From positions 930,001 through 994,000 of the forward strand of contig NZ_CP118610.1 of NCBI RefSeq assembly GCF_028993555.1: DNA of 64,000 nt, in the 5' to 3' direction. The position numbers and the translations under genes are program-made. This document shows positions 50,251 through 60,245 of this stretch, piece by piece. This stretch comes from Ensifer adhaerens. Its GTDB lineage: Bacteria > Pseudomonadota > Alphaproteobacteria > Rhizobiales > Rhizobiaceae. How positions within the stretch are numbered: the stretch's first letter is position 1; the number at the start of each line of letters is the position of its first letter. The notes beneath the pieces were generated by a model. That model had not been told where the DNA came from. It did no database searches and was given only the letters and a program-made list of their open reading frames with translations.

Positions 50251-51309
50251 GTGGTCAGAATTTCACTTGACGTGATGGGTGGCGACTATGGTCCCGAAGT
50301 CGTCATCCCGGGTGCCGCAAGAGCGCTCGAACGTCATCCGGACATCAAGTTCGTGTTGTTCGGCATCGAAGCGCAATGCGCGGAACTCCTGGAAAAATAT
50401 CCGAAGCTCAAGGCCGGCAGCACCTTTTACGATTGCGAAATCGCCGTGGCGATGGACGAAAAGCCGAGCCAGGCGCTTCGCCGCGGCCGCGGCAAGTCGA
50501 GCATGTGGAAGGCGATCGACGCGATCAATGCCGGCGAGGCCGATGTCGTCGTTTCGGCCGGCAATACCGGCGCGCTCATGGCCATGTCGGTCTTCTGTCT
50601 GCGCACGATGCAGGGCATTCAGCGCCCGGCGATCGCTGCCATCTGGCCGACGCTGAAGGGCGAGAGCATCGTGCTCGACGTCGGGGCGACGATCGGTGCC
50701 GACGCGCAGCAACTCATGGACTTCGCGCTGATGGGCGGCGCCATGGCGCGGGCGCTCTTCGAGATCGAACGACCGATGGTTGGGCTCCTCAACGTCGGCG
50801 TCGAGGAAATCAAGGGACAGGAAGAGGTCAAGGAAGCTGGCCGCCTGATCCGTGAAGCCAATATCGATGGTTTTGACTATTACGGTTTTGTCGAAGGCGA
50901 CGATATCGGCCGTGGGACGGTCGACGTCGTGGTGACCGAAGGCTTTTCCGGCAACATCGCGCTGAAGGCCGCCGAAGGCACCGCGCGCCAGATTGCCGAA
51001 TATCTGCGCGCCGCAATGTCGCGCACCCTGCTTGCCAAGATCGGCTATATCCTGGCCAAGGGTGCGTTCGATCGCCTGCGCGAGAAGATGGATCCGAGGA
51101 AGGTCAATGGCGGGGTATTCCTTGGCCTCAATGGCGTCGTGATCAAGAGCCATGGTGGGGCGGACGCCGAGGGTTTCGCAGCCGCGATCGATGTCGGCTA
51201 CGACATGGTGAAGAATGGCCTGAAGTCGAAGATCGAACTCGATCTGGCGAAGTACCATGGTGCAGAACCGCCCCAGGCCCTTTCCGCCGGCATGAATGAT
51301 GAGGTTTGA
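50251..51309 (+). CDS. plsX: Phosphate acyltransferase PlsX
   Basis: A 352-residue enzyme that makes acyl-phosphate from acyl-ACP for phospholipid synthesis. It begins with the signature [18 protein letters not shown] and has [12 protein letters not shown] and [16 protein letters not shown]. The start is uncertain: GTG 50251 has AAGGA ten bases upstream; ATG 50233 is in frame and would add six residues. fabH starts four bases after its stop. Confidence 0.94.
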   Translation: MVRISLDVMGGDYGPEVVIPGAARALERHPDIKFVLFGIEAQCAELLEKYPKLKAGSTFYDCEIAVAMDEKPSQALRRGRGKSSMWKAIDAINAGEADVVVSAGNTGALMAMSVFCLRTMQGIQRPAIAAIWPTLKGESIVLDVGATIGADAQQLMDFALMGGAMARALFEIERPMVGLLNVGVEEIKGQEEVKEAGRLIREANIDGFDYYGFVEGDDIGRGTVDVVVTEGFSGNIALKAAEGTARQIAEYLRAAMSRTLLAKIGYILAKGAFDRLREKMDPRKVNGGVFLGLNGVVIKSHGGADAEGFAAAIDVGYDMVKNGLKSKIELDLAKYHGAEPPQALSAGMNDEV

Positions 51310-51313
51310 ATAG

Positions 51314-52285
51314 ATGATCCGTTCCGTCGTTCGCGGCTTCGGTGCAGCATTGCCGAAGCGCGTTGTTACCAATCAGGAGCTGGAATCCAAGGTCGATACG
51401 TCCGATGAGTGGATTGTGCAGCGCACCGGCATCCGGCAGCGCTACATTGCCGGCGAGGGTGAAACGACCGCGTCGCTCGGCGAAGGTGCCGCGCGCGCCG
51501 CGCTCGCCAATGCCGGGCTTACACCAGATGACATCGACCTCATCATCCTGGCGACCTCGACCCCGGACAACACGTTTCCGGCAACCGCAGTCAATATCCA
51601 GGATCGCCTTGGCATGCGCCACGGTGCAGCCTTCGACATGCAGGCCGTCTGTTCCGGCTTCGTCTATGCGGTGACAACGGCCGATGCCTATATCCGCGGC
51701 GGGCTTGCCAAGCGCGTGCTGGTGATCGGCGCGGAGACGTTTTCGCGCATCCTCGACTGGAGCGACCGGACGACCTGCGTGCTCTTCGGCGACGGAGCCG
51801 GCGCCATCATCCTGGAAGCCCAGGAAGGCGAGGGTACGAATGCCGACCGTGGCGTCCTGATGGCGAAGCTTCGCTCCGATGGCGCACATCGCGACAAGCT
51901 CTATGTCGATGGCGGCCCTTCGACCACGGGAACGGTGGGCCATCTCAAGATGGAAGGCCGCGAAGTCTTCAAGCACGCGGTAGGCATGATCACCGACGTG
52001 ATCGAGGCAGCCTTCGAGGCGACCGGAACGACTGCGGAAGACCTGGACTGGCTGGTGCCACACCAGGCCAACCGCCGCATCATCGATGGCTCTGCCAAGA
52101 AGCTTGGCATCCCTCTCGATAAGGTTGTGGTGACGGTCGATCTGCATGGCAACACGTCTGCGGCCTCCATTCCGCTGGCGTTGAACGCGGCGGCAAGTGA
52201 CGGACGGATCAAGAAGGGGGATCTCGTCCTGCTCGAGGCCATGGGCGGTGGCTTCACTTGGGGCTCCGTGCTCCTCCGCTGGTAA
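51314..52285 (+). CDS. fabH: Beta-ketoacyl-ACP synthase III
   Basis: Starts fatty-acid synthesis by condensing acetyl-CoA with malonyl-ACP. The 323-residue protein has the catalytic triad Cys113 (QAVCSGF), His250 (VPHQANRRI) and Asn280 ([10 protein letters not shown]), and [14 protein letters not shown] near the N terminus. Probably cotranscribed with plsX. Confidence 0.97.
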   Translation: MIRSVVRGFGAALPKRVVTNQELESKVDTSDEWIVQRTGIRQRYIAGEGETTASLGEGAARAALANAGLTPDDIDLIILATSTPDNTFPATAVNIQDRLGMRHGAAFDMQAVCSGFVYAVTTADAYIRGGLAKRVLVIGAETFSRILDWSDRTTCVLFGDGAGAIILEAQEGEGTNADRGVLMAKLRSDGAHRDKLYVDGGPSTTGTVGHLKMEGREVFKHAVGMITDVIEAAFEATGTTAEDLDWLVPHQANRRIIDGSAKKLGIPLDKVVVTVDLHGNTSAASIPLALNAAASDGRIKKGDLVLLEAMGGGFTWGSVLLRW

Positions 52286-52290
52286 AGAAA

Positions 52291-52302
52291 TTGCTTAAGC
52301 AA
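52291..52302. repeat. 12-bp perfect palindrome after fabH
   Basis: TTGCTTAAGCAA, six bases after the fabH stop. It could be a small transcription or regulator site upstream of the ihfA promoter. No loop, so it is not a terminator hairpin. Confidence 0.4.
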
Positions 52303-52309
52303 CAGGTGC

Positions 52310-52338
52310 TTGACCGCAAAAGGTAAGGGCAATAGTCT
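52310..52338 (+). promoter_or_regulatory. Candidate ihfA promoter
   Basis: CTTGACC (TTGACC 52310-52315), 17 bases, TAGTCT (52333-52338). The -35 matches the rhizobial sigma-70 CTTGAC consensus; the -10 is moderate. It lies 40 bases upstream of ihfA. Confidence 0.45.
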
Positions 52339-52377
52339 TCGGTCGCTGATCGGCGTACCAGACGTTGGTGGGGGAAG

Positions 52378-52716
52378 ATGAGCGGAAAAACAGTAACACG
52401 GGCGGACTTGGCTGAGTCGGTTTTTCGCAAGGTAGGTCTGTCACGGACAGAGTCTGCCGAGTTGGTGGAAACCGTCATTGACGAAATATGCAACGCAATC
52501 GTGCGTGGCGAGAGTGTGAAGCTGTCTTCTTTCGCGACTTTCCAGGTCCGCGACAAGAACGAGCGCATCGGGCGAAACCCGAAGACCGGCGAGGAAGTGC
52601 CGATCTCGCCACGACGTGTGATGACCTTCAAGGCGTCGAATGTGCTCAAGCAGCGCGTGCTGAAGGCCCATCTCAGCCGCAGGGCCAAGCAGAAGCCGGT
52701 ATCTCCCGTCGCGTGA
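52378..52716 (+). CDS. ihfA: Integration host factor subunit alpha
   Basis: A 112-residue HU/IHF-family protein that bends DNA. The DNA-intercalating arm is [23 protein letters not shown], with the proline that inserts in the minor groove; [26 protein letters not shown] is the dimer helix. The C-terminal tail ([11 protein letters not shown]) is slightly longer than in E. coli. GGGGGAAG lies just before the ATG. Confidence 0.95.
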   Translation: MSGKTVTRADLAESVFRKVGLSRTESAELVETVIDEICNAIVRGESVKLSSFATFQVRDKNERIGRNPKTGEEVPISPRRVMTFKASNVLKQRVLKAHLSRRAKQKPVSPVA

Positions 52717-52855
52717 AGTCATGGCGTCGGCCACAAATGTGGTTGAAAACCCATCCATAAGCCGTTGAAATGGACCCGATTCGTGCCATCATCGGTATGA
52801 TATCGGTTCATTGCGGCCCGCGAACGTGAGTCGCGTGACATGGATTGGGAACCAC

Positions 52856-53392
52856 ATGGAAAAGAGCCCGGACGCTTTTCGCACCATCAGCGAGGTCGCA
52901 GACGATCTCGATCTGCCGCAGCATGTTCTGCGCTTCTGGGAAACCCGTTTCCAGCAGATCAAGCCGATGAAGCGCGGCGGCGGCCGCCGGTACTACCGGC
53001 CTGAGGATGTCGATCTCCTGAAGGGCATCCGGCACCTGCTCTATGATCACGGCTACACCATCAAGGGCGTGCAGAAGCTCCTGAAGACCAATGGCAACAA
53101 GTTCGTTGCCGCCATCGCCAGCGGCGATTTGGCAACCGTCGAGGCGCTCGCCGCATCGAGCAACGAGGAGCCGGCGCCGCCCAAGGCCGGTGTTTCGGAA
53201 GAAGATCAGATCGTCGGTCGCGCCAAGGCACCGGCGAGTCGCCGCTTCTTCTCGTTCGGCGGCGGCAACGACGACGTGCCGGAAATCTCGCTCGGCAAAT
53301 CGTCTTCCGTCGGCAAGGAGGATCGGGCCCTGCTTCAGGAGGCGCTCTACGATCTCCTGGAATGCAAGCGCCTGCTCGATCAGGTTCGCTGA
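52856..53392 (+). CDS. MerR family transcriptional regulator
   Basis: A 178-residue protein whose first 70 residues form a MerR winged helix: [69 protein letters not shown]. The C-terminal half is variable and possibly a coiled-coil tail. No effector-binding cysteines. The gene regularly follows ihfA in rhizobia, from memory. ATG at 52856; the upstream open frame is rejected. Confidence 0.88.
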   Translation: MEKSPDAFRTISEVADDLDLPQHVLRFWETRFQQIKPMKRGGGRRYYRPEDVDLLKGIRHLLYDHGYTIKGVQKLLKTNGNKFVAAIASGDLATVEALAASSNEEPAPPKAGVSEEDQIVGRAKAPASRRFFSFGGGNDDVPEISLGKSSSVGKEDRALLQEALYDLLECKRLLDQVR

Positions 53393-53807
53393 TAGCGTCG
53401 GCTACCGCCGGCAGGAGCGTGTCCCCGTGCGGCGAGGCGCTCCGCTTTCTTGATCATGGCAAGATCGGACGGGGCACGCGGGCGCGCAGCTTGCGTGGTT
53501 GTGCCGCAATCAGCCGATACTACCGGCTGGGACATCAACGAAGATTCGTCCGATCGTCAATTTGCGAGGTTGGCGGGCCACCTGCTTATACGTGCTCCGG
53601 CCACGGCGGAGGGGCAAGCCGCTCTTGCGTTGCCGTCAGCGGGAGAGAGACTTCTCACTGGAGTGTCCCTCCACGTTTGGCCACCCACACTGAAAGTGTC
53701 GCGGTCTGCTGCGCCGTGCGTGCGTATGACCAGACAAAGGACGCTCTGGCACTCTGATTCCAGAGCATCTTTCTGTCCGCAGTGATTCCATTTGGGGATA
53801 GGGCGAT
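53393..53807. other. Intergenic region after merR
   Basis: 415 bp with no gene I can support; frames open here on both strands have poor composition and no ribosome sites. Two structures: a loose hairpin GGAGCG (53414-53419) / CGCTCC (53438-53443) that may end the merR transcript, and GCTCTGG (53743-53749) / CCAGAGC (53760-53766), 41 bases beyond the small lipoprotein gene, which may be its terminator or part of a decayed rhizobial palindromic repeat. Confidence 0.4.
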
Positions 53808-53972
53808 TTAGTACGAAAGGCGGAAACCGCCGGGGCTCGATGCGGAAACATCAGGCTGCGGGTAGGGGCCGGTCCACTGTGCGTAGGTTGTGTTGGTCGA
53901 ACCGGACGTCGCGCATCCCGACAAGGTCAGGACGACGATTGCGGCCACGGCCATCAGAGATTTAAGAGGCAT
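53808..53972 (-). CDS. Very small lipoprotein (54 residues)
   Basis: A 54-codon gene: ATG at 53972, TAA at 53808-53810. It opens with a signal peptide MPLKSLMAVAAIVVLTLSGC with a lipobox (LSGC, Cys20), followed by a mature peptide of about 35 residues rich in Ser, Thr, Pro and aromatic residues (TYAQWTGPYPQP) and ending GGFRLSY. A strong AGGAG lies six to seven bases before the ATG. Family and function unknown; entericidin-like toxins are shorter in the mature part and Lys-rich, so that is not a match. Confidence 0.75.
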   Translation of the reverse strand: MPLKSLMAVAAIVVLTLSGCATSGSTNTTYAQWTGPYPQPDVSASSPGGFRLSY

Positions 53973-54282
53973 GGTCTACTCCTAAAGAGGGAGGCTCCAG
54001 GCCTCAAGGGCCAGTACCAAACTGTCCCCCAAATCGGTGGTGATGGCAAGCTCACGCTACGTCAGGTGCGGCGTTTCCAGCGATGTGATTTCAGGTTTGG
54101 TGAAGGTTCCATTGCGATGGACGGCAGCCGATGTCCGGGCGCTATTCCGACAGGATAGACCGATCTTCTCCTCGGGCTGCAGTGGAACGGAGGCTTTTCC
54201 ACGCCGGAGATTTCTTTTTCACCTCGAGTTCGAAATTCCCGCTTGCGCTCTAAGCGCTGGTTATATAGGGGTTTCCTCGGTT
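53973..54282. other. Region between small lipoprotein gene and tRNA-Pro
   Basis: 310 bp. The right end carries the likely tRNA promoter: TATATA (54262-54267), 15 bases before the tRNA, with the G-rich discriminator GGGG just after. The left end must hold the lipoprotein promoter, which I could not identify. No other feature seen. Confidence 0.4.
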
Positions 54283-54359
<77 letters not shown>

Positions 54360-54423
54360 TTCTTCTCAATCCTCAATCCCCCAGAGAGCGATTGATCTAC
54401 CTTTCATTTCCCTCTTTGCAGCG

Positions 54424-55617
54424 CTACTCCGCCGGCTGAAGGATCGCTGAAACGCGGCGTTTAGCGGCCGCCTTCTGATAGAGCATCTCTGTTTGATCGA
54501 GCATCACGTCGAGCGTGAAGCGGTCTTTCAGTCTTTGCGCGATGGTGGACAGTTTCTTGAATGTCTCCGGTGCTGCGGCCTTGACCATTGTCTTGGCGAG
54601 CAGGGACGTATCGTCGCTGTTCGGCAGGATGAAACCGTTCTGACCATCGTCGATGACCGTGCGGGCACCGCCGATATCGGTGGCGATAATGGGCTTGCCT
54701 GCGGCCGCGCCTTCCAGCATCACGTAGGACATGGCTTCGTAGCGGCTCGGCATGATCAGGAGATCGAATGCCGGTGCGGCCTGCGGTCCGATGAACGCCG
54801 CGGTCAGGTGCATGCGATTCTGCAATCCACTCTCAGCCATTGCCTTGCGCAGGCTTCCTTCGAGTTCGCCGGCGCCGACCATCACCAGATGGCTGTTTTT
54901 CACGGATGCGGCGATGCTCTTGAAGGCCGCGATCAGACGCTCCGGCGCCTTCTGCGCGGAGAAGCGGCCGATGAAGCCGAAGACGAAGGCATCCGGCGCG
55001 ATCCCGAAACTGGCCCGAATCGTTTGCGCCATCTCGCATGAGGGCGGGGCAGCGCCGTTAACGATTACAGACATCCGCTTTTCCGGCATGTTCAGCGACA
55101 GCGCGTGACGGTATTCATCCTCTGAAACACAGATCAGGTGATCGGTGAGGAAACGCGCGAGACCCCATTCGATCGTGCCGTAAATCAGGCGGCCGGCGCG
55201 GCCGAGCGTCGGGTCGAGGGTTCGAAAGGCGTGCGGGGTATAGAGACGCGGAACATGGGGGCCGGGTAGGCGCAGGCGCGTCAGCGCGCCGGCCTTCGAA
55301 CTGTGGCCGTGGATGATGTCGAAGTTGCCGCGGCGAATGAGGCGGCGCAATTCGAGAAAGCAGCCGATATCAGAAGGCCCCGGCGCGCGCTTCATGCCGA
55401 CTGCGTGGACGGCCGGCAGGCCGATCGCCTTCAATTCCCGCACGAAACCTTCCTCGGCGCGCACCGGCGAATAGACCGCCTCCACATGATGCCCGCGCTC
55501 GTGCATGCCGCGGCAGAGATCGAGGAAGTGTCGGCCCGAGCCGCCGCCACTCGGCTCCAACACTTGCAGCAGCCGCAGGGGAAGGGCCGGGCGCCGGCCC
55601 GGAACGACGTGTTCCAT
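54424..55617 (-). CDS. Glycosyltransferase family 4 (last gene of polysaccharide cluster)
   Basis: A 397-residue GT-B enzyme. N-terminal acceptor domain starts LRLLQVLEPSGGGSGRHFLDLCRGM with HGHSSKAGALTRL; the C-terminal donor domain has GFIGRFSAQKAPERLI and the EX7E region SRYEAMSYVMLEGAAAGKPIIATDIGG. It should add a sugar to a lipid-linked intermediate in the cytoplasm. Start ATG 55617 follows GGAG and lies three bases before the end of the upstream gene, so the genes are tightly coupled. Confidence 0.9.
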   Translation of the reverse strand: MEHVVPGRRPALPLRLLQVLEPSGGGSGRHFLDLCRGMHERGHHVEAVYSPVRAEEGFVRELKAIGLPAVHAVGMKRAPGPSDIGCFLELRRLIRRGNFDIIHGHSSKAGALTRLRLPGPHVPRLYTPHAFRTLDPTLGRAGRLIYGTIEWGLARFLTDHLICVSEDEYRHALSLNMPEKRMSVIVNGAAPPSCEMAQTIRASFGIAPDAFVFGFIGRFSAQKAPERLIAAFKSIAASVKNSHLVMVGAGELEGSLRKAMAESGLQNRMHLTAAFIGPQAAPAFDLLIMPSRYEAMSYVMLEGAAAGKPIIATDIGGARTVIDDGQNGFILPNSDDTSLLAKTMVKAAAPETFKKLSTIAQRLKDRFTLDVMLDQTEMLYQKAAAKRRVSAILQPAE

Positions 55618-55619
55618 GA

Positions 55620-56864
55620 TCAGGAGCTCCAGCCGGTGCGTGCTTGCCGGCGATGGCGATATTCGAGGGCGGCACATCCCCAGATGATGCCGAGAAGCAG
55701 GTAGAAATGGCGCCAGTGGTCGGTATCAATGACATTGCCGACGCCGACATGGCCGAGAACGGCGACCCAGGCGATCATCAGGTAGGTTTGCCAGGGGCGG
55801 TTGAGCAGCAGGAAGCGGAAGCCGAGCGAGAGCGTCCAGATGATCAGGGTGACATAGCTGATGAAGCCAAGCCAGCCGTATGAGGTCAGCGATTTCAGCC
55901 AGACATTGTGCTCGTCTTCCGGGAAGATCGTGCTGAAGACCATCGGCCCGATTCCGAGCGGCTTCTCCATCGACATCAAGAAGCCCAGCCGATGGCGATC
56001 GAAGCGACCGAGATGACCGCCATCGTAGTCCTGCACGAGTTGCGACCGGCTGGAAAAGAGGGTTGCGACCTGCTCGGATTGAAGGGCGACCAGAAGTGCG
56101 CCGACGACCAGGAACCCGCCGACGAGCGCCAGGACCAGGATCCTGAGGCGGAAGAAGCCGCTGCGCTCCTTGAGCAGCATGACGAAGACGAAAGCGACGA
56201 CGCAGAAAAGGTTGAGCGCCCAGGCGGCGCGCGAAAACGACAGGAAGACACCGAGCGCGAGAACCAGCAATGCGGCTATCTTCGGCAGAGCCTTCTGGAT
56301 TGGCTGCGTCAGGATACCATGGATCAGATACATGGCCGGCACCGAGAGAAATGGCCCGAAAACGTTGGGGTCCTGAAAGGCGCCCTTGGCGCGACCGTAG
56401 AGCGTGAAGTTCTCCGCACCTGGAACCGCACCGAAATAGCCGAGGATGCCGAGCAGTGCGGTGATGACGGCCGCGGTGACCCAGGCATTGAAGATCAGTC
56501 GCAGGCGTTCGTGGCGGTCCTCGATGATCGCGGCGTAGAAGGCCGATGACAGCGCAAGAAATCCGGAGACCGCCATGTACATCGGTCCCTTGGTGAGATC
56601 GACCATGACGGTCAAGGACAGAATGCCGCCCACCATGAAGAGTGTCAGAAGGGCAAGCAGGGGAGCGACGCTCCGCGAAATCTTGAGACCGAAGAGCGCC
56701 CACAGGCCGATGAGCGCGACCAGGAACAATTCATAGGGCGCAGGCTCGAAAATGACGAAGCCGGAAAGAAACACGGCGAAGGCCACCAGCCCGGAACCGA
56801 GCAGCGAGAGCGCCGCAAGCTGTGGGCGAGCGATCGGGAATCGGCCTGTTTCGACGGTGCTCAA
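55620..56864 (-). CDS. O-antigen ligase / Wzy-like membrane protein
   Basis: A 414-residue protein with about eleven hydrophobic helices and a larger periplasmic loop at about 240-320, containing SRSQLVQDYDGGHLGRFDRHRLGF followed by GPMVFSTIFPEDEHNVWLKSLTSYGWLGF, as in PF04932. In this context it is the probable polysaccharide polymerase (Wzy/ExoQ role). The start overlaps the stop of the initiating transferase gene as ATGA. Confidence 0.85.
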   Translation of the reverse strand: MSTVETGRFPIARPQLAALSLLGSGLVAFAVFLSGFVIFEPAPYELFLVALIGLWALFGLKISRSVAPLLALLTLFMVGGILSLTVMVDLTKGPMYMAVSGFLALSSAFYAAIIEDRHERLRLIFNAWVTAAVITALLGILGYFGAVPGAENFTLYGRAKGAFQDPNVFGPFLSVPAMYLIHGILTQPIQKALPKIAALLVLALGVFLSFSRAAWALNLFCVVAFVFVMLLKERSGFFRLRILVLALVGGFLVVGALLVALQSEQVATLFSSRSQLVQDYDGGHLGRFDRHRLGFLMSMEKPLGIGPMVFSTIFPEDEHNVWLKSLTSYGWLGFISYVTLIIWTLSLGFRFLLLNRPWQTYLMIAWVAVLGHVGVGNVIDTDHWRHFYLLLGIIWGCAALEYRHRRQARTGWSS

Positions 56865-58423
56865 TAGGCATTCTCGGTGTTGAGAAGCCGGAATGGCGTC
56901 AGGAACAGGATCTTGAGATCGAAGAGCAGCGACCAGTTTTCGATGTAGTAGAGATCGAAGGCCGTGCGCAGGCGGATCTTCTCGTCATTGTCGATCTCGC
57001 CGCGCCAGCCGTTGATCTGCGCCCAGCCGGTGACGCCGGGCTTGACGCGATGGCGAGCGAAGTAACCTTCGACGACGTCGGAATAGGTGCGGTTCTGTGT
57101 CTGCGCGAGAACGGCATGAGGGCGCGGCCCTACCAGCGACAGTTCGCCCTTCAGCACGTTGAAGATCTGAGGCAGCTCGTCGATCGAGGACTTGCGGATG
57201 AAGCGGCCAACCGCCGTGACGCGCGGGTCACCCTTGGTCACGGCGTTACGCGCCGAGGGGTCGCTCATATGGGTATACATCGAGCGGAACTTGTAGACCT
57301 CGATCGTCTCGTTGTTGAAGCCGTGCCGCTTCTGCTTGAAGATGATCGGGCCGGGAGAGGTGGCTTTGACAGCGATTGCCGCGCCAAGCATGATCGGCCA
57401 CAGGAGCACCAGGGCGACCAGGCTGAAGAAGATGTCGAAGCCGCGCTTGGCAACGGAGTCCCAATCGGCAATCGGCTTGTCGAAGATGTCGAGCATGGGG
57501 ACATCGCCGACATGGGAGTAGCTGCGCGGGCGGAAACGCAGATTGTTGGCGTGGGCGGCGAGCCGGATGTCGACCGGCAGGATCCAGAGCTTCTTCAGAA
57601 GCTGCAGAATGCGCTTCTCCGCCGTCAGCGGCAGCGAGATGATCAGCATGTCGATGCGCGCCAGGCGCGCGAACTCCACGAGCTCGTTGACCGTTCCAAG
57701 TTTCGGATAGCCGGCGATGACATTTGGCGAGCGCCGCTCGTCGCGGTCGTCGAAAATGCCGCAGATCCGGATGTCGTTGTCGGGCTGATCCTCAAGCGTG
57801 CGGATCAGGTCCTTGGCCGGTTGGCCGCCACCGACGACCACGGCGCGGCGCTCCATCGTGCCATTGCGGGCCCAGTGGCGAATGGAATAGGCGATGAAGG
57901 CCCGTTCGGCGAGGAGAAAGAGCGCGCCACCGACGAACCAGCCGCCGAACCAGACGCGGGAATATTGGTGGCCGGATTTCAGGAAGAAGAGGGCGATGGC
58001 GATCCCACCGAAGGCGACCGCCCAGGCCGCGAGAATGCGCGGCATCACGCGCAGCCAGGCACGCAGCGCCGGGATCTGGTAGGTATCGGCGATCTGCATC
58101 GCGGCAACCGCCAAGGCAGAGCCTCCCATCAGGATCGCCAGGTAGAGCGGCAATTGCTCGAAGCCCGGCTGAACGTAGAGGGCGTTGATCGCGTAGCCGA
58201 TTGCGAAGAGCGTGCTGAACTCGAAGAGCCGCATCAGCCCCATGATCATGGCCGGCGAATAGGTGTCGGCCCGGAACTGCTCGGCGATTTGACGCGCCAG
58301 CGGATTGAGTTCAGCAGACGGTTCGCCGCTCGGCATCTCGCCCGGCGCACGGGCACGGATTTCCGAAATCTTCTTGCGAAGCGCTTCGGGATCGAATGAT
58401 TCCGGGCGGTCAAACTTGTTCAT
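56861..58423 (-). CDS. Polyprenyl glycosylphosphotransferase (initiating enzyme)
   Basis: A 520-residue protein of the WcaJ/PssY type: about four N-terminal helices, a Rossmann CoA_binding_3-like domain (VVVGGGQPAKDLIRTL, then DRDERRSPNVIAG-like DDRDERRSPN), a further helix near residue 330, and the C-terminal Bac_transf catalytic domain with LVLLWPIMLGAAIAVKATSPGP, FKQKRHGFNNETIEVYKFRSM and LPQIFNVLKGELSLVGPRPH. It transfers a hexose-1-phosphate to undecaprenyl phosphate. It begins the unit 3' to 59 bases of spacer from the next GT4 gene. Confidence 0.93.
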   Translation of the reverse strand: MNKFDRPESFDPEALRKKISEIRARAPGEMPSGEPSAELNPLARQIAEQFRADTYSPAMIMGLMRLFEFSTLFAIGYAINALYVQPGFEQLPLYLAILMGGSALAVAAMQIADTYQIPALRAWLRVMPRILAAWAVAFGGIAIALFFLKSGHQYSRVWFGGWFVGGALFLLAERAFIAYSIRHWARNGTMERRAVVVGGGQPAKDLIRTLEDQPDNDIRICGIFDDRDERRSPNVIAGYPKLGTVNELVEFARLARIDMLIISLPLTAEKRILQLLKKLWILPVDIRLAAHANNLRFRPRSYSHVGDVPMLDIFDKPIADWDSVAKRGFDIFFSLVALVLLWPIMLGAAIAVKATSPGPIIFKQKRHGFNNETIEVYKFRSMYTHMSDPSARNAVTKGDPRVTAVGRFIRKSSIDELPQIFNVLKGELSLVGPRPHAVLAQTQNRTYSDVVEGYFARHRVKPGVTGWAQINGWRGEIDNDEKIRLRTAFDLYYIENWSLLFDLKILFLTPFRLLNTENAY

Positions 58424-58482
58424 GGCTGTCTTCCGGCGCTGAAGTCCCTCAGTCCGGATAGCAGAAAGCCACTAAGAAACGC

Positions 58483-59655
58483 TTACGTTGTGGGCGACAC
58501 GCTATCCGTCGGTGGCTGGTAACGGCACAATTCCCGATAGAGCTCTAACATGTCGGACGACATTACCGAAGCGGCGAACCGCGACTTGAAGGTGTTCGGC
58601 TCAGGCATGACCCGCGCCGCCCAGTTCTTCTCGCTGATCGAGCGAGCCATGATTACGGCCAGTGACTGAACGTCGGCCGGTTCAGCGAGTGCGGCGCTGT
58701 CGGCCCCCAGTATTTCCGGGATGCCGCCGACACGGCTGGCAATGACCGGCTTTCGCGCCGCGAGCGCTTCGAGAACGATGTAGGGCATGGACTCGGCACG
58801 CGAGGGAACGACGACGTTGCGCGCAAGCGTAAACGCTTCGCGGGTCTTCATCGCCGGTTGCATCTTGATGCGGCGGCTCAGGCCCTGCTGCAGCATCAGT
58901 TCGCTGTATTCCTGTTGTTGCGGGCCGTCGCCGATCATCAACGCCGAAAGGGGGCGACCGACGAGGCGCTCGGTCCGTGCGAACGCCTCCACAAACAAAT
59001 CGGGACCCTTCAGGTCCCGCATCATGCCGATATAGAGGAAGTCGACAGCATCCGGCCGGGGGGCGATCACCTCGAACTCCCCGTCGTCTATCCCGTTGTA
59101 GATCAGTTCGTGCCGCACGCGCGGCGCACCAACCTTGGTGAAATAGGTCTGGCGCTCGAAGTCGCAGACGAAAACGAGCGCATCCGCGAGCCGCTCCTGA
59201 ACCCGTTCCATCGGGAACACAAGTCGCCCGATCAGGGAGCGGCGGCGATAGTGGAGGCTTCCTCCGTGCGGTGAATAGAGGCGGGCTACGCGATACCTGT
59301 TGACCCGCAAGGCTGAACCGATGAGGCGGGCAATGGCGCCACCCTTGGCGCCGTGCCCATGCAACACATCCGGTCGCAAACTTCTGATTTCCTTGTAGCC
59401 ACGCCACAGCGCGGCAAAATCCGACGGCCCGACTGAGCGGTGAATCGGCATGCGAACGAGGCCGAGCGCCAGATAGGGCCGAATCTCGTCGAACAGTGAA
59501 TCCTCGTGGCTGCCCCCGGTGGTACTGTCGCAGAGAATGCCGACCTCGTGGCCGGCGCGGGCATGCGCCTCGGCGAGATCGCGCACATGGCGGAAAATTC
59601 CGCCGACGGGCGATCTGAAACAATGGATGATGCGCAGGGGACGCTGTTGCTGCAT
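58483..59655 (-). CDS. Glycosyltransferase family 4
   Basis: A 390-residue GT-B enzyme. N-terminal segment IIHCFRSPVGGIFRHVRDLAEAHARAGHEVGI with the acceptor loop HGHGAKGGAIARL, and the donor domain with PSRAESMPYIVLEALAARKPVIASRVGGIPEIL (EX7E-type). Homologous in layout to the GT4 at 54424, suggesting two consecutive sugar additions. Follows the Wza-like gene by five bases. Confidence 0.9.
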   Translation of the reverse strand: MQQQRPLRIIHCFRSPVGGIFRHVRDLAEAHARAGHEVGILCDSTTGGSHEDSLFDEIRPYLALGLVRMPIHRSVGPSDFAALWRGYKEIRSLRPDVLHGHGAKGGAIARLIGSALRVNRYRVARLYSPHGGSLHYRRRSLIGRLVFPMERVQERLADALVFVCDFERQTYFTKVGAPRVRHELIYNGIDDGEFEVIAPRPDAVDFLYIGMMRDLKGPDLFVEAFARTERLVGRPLSALMIGDGPQQQEYSELMLQQGLSRRIKMQPAMKTREAFTLARNVVVPSRAESMPYIVLEALAARKPVIASRVGGIPEILGADSAALAEPADVQSLAVIMARSISEKNWAARVMPEPNTFKSRFAASVMSSDMLELYRELCRYQPPTDSVSPTT

Positions 59656-59660
59656 CGAGA

Positions 59661-60245
59661 TCAGAACAGCCGCTCGCGGACGTAGATCGTATCGCCGGCG
59701 AGAACCGCGTCGGTGATCGGAACCCGGCCGGTGATAATGCGGCCGTTGATCTTGCGGGTAATGTCGGCGTTGGATTGGTTGGCGCGCGGCGAGAAACCGC
59801 CGGCGACAGCAATTGCATTCTGCACCGTCATCCCGGGCACATAGGCATATTGTCCGGCCTGGCCGACCTCACCCATGATGAAGACCGAGCGGTAGCGATC
59901 GACCTCGATCGTCACGTCGGGGTCGCGCAGGTAGCCCTGGCGCAACTTGGCGGCGATCATGCCTTCGAGCTCCGGCAGGGTCTTGCCGCGCGAGGCCACC
60001 GTACCGATCAGCGGAAACGCGACGTAGCCGGCCTGGTCGACCGTATAGGTGCCACTGAGGCCGGCCTGTTCGAAGACGTTGATGCGCAGGCGATCGCCGC
60101 TATCGAGGCGATAGGGCTGGATGGTGGCTTCGCTGAAAGCCTTCGGCGCCGGCTGGTAGCTTGTGCAACCGCTGAGCAACATCGACAGCGCTGCCGCCGT
60201 GATCGCGAGACCCGTCTTGATAGCTGCGGTTGACATGCGGTTCAT
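59661..60245 (-). CDS. Short Wza-like polysaccharide export lipoprotein
   Basis: A 194-residue lipoprotein (signal ending MLLSGC, Cys27 from the first ATG). The Poly_export domain is YRLDSGDRLRINVFEQAGLSGTYTVDQAGYVAFPLIGTV; an SLBB domain follows (VFIMGEVGQAGQYAYVPGMTVQNAIAVAGG). It is much shorter than Wza (about 380 residues), lacking the C-terminal transmembrane barrel part, as in the short export proteins of rhizobial unipolar or arabinose-type polysaccharide loci. ATG 60245 or 60236. First gene of the minus-strand unit. Confidence 0.9.
   Translation of the reverse strand: MNRMSTAAIKTGLAITAAALSMLLSGCTSYQPAPKAFSEATIQPYRLDSGDRLRINVFEQAGLSGTYTVDQAGYVAFPLIGTVASRGKTLPELEGMIAAKLRQGYLRDPDVTIEVDRYRSVFIMGEVGQAGQYAYVPGMTVQNAIAVAGGFSPRANQSNADITRKINGRIITGRVPITDAVLAGDTIYVRERLF

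Noticed and set aside
53362..53757. 131-codon frame after merR
   Set aside because: Overlaps the merR 3' end in another frame and looks random.
53741..53800. Possible rhizobial intergenic palindromic repeat (RIME-like)
   Set aside because: The similarity to known repeats is weak and I have no second copy in the window; kept only as a hairpin remark.
56822..58399. 525-codon plus-strand frame opposite the initiating transferase gene
   Set aside because: Antisense shadow; the minus-strand gene has clear Bac_transf motifs.
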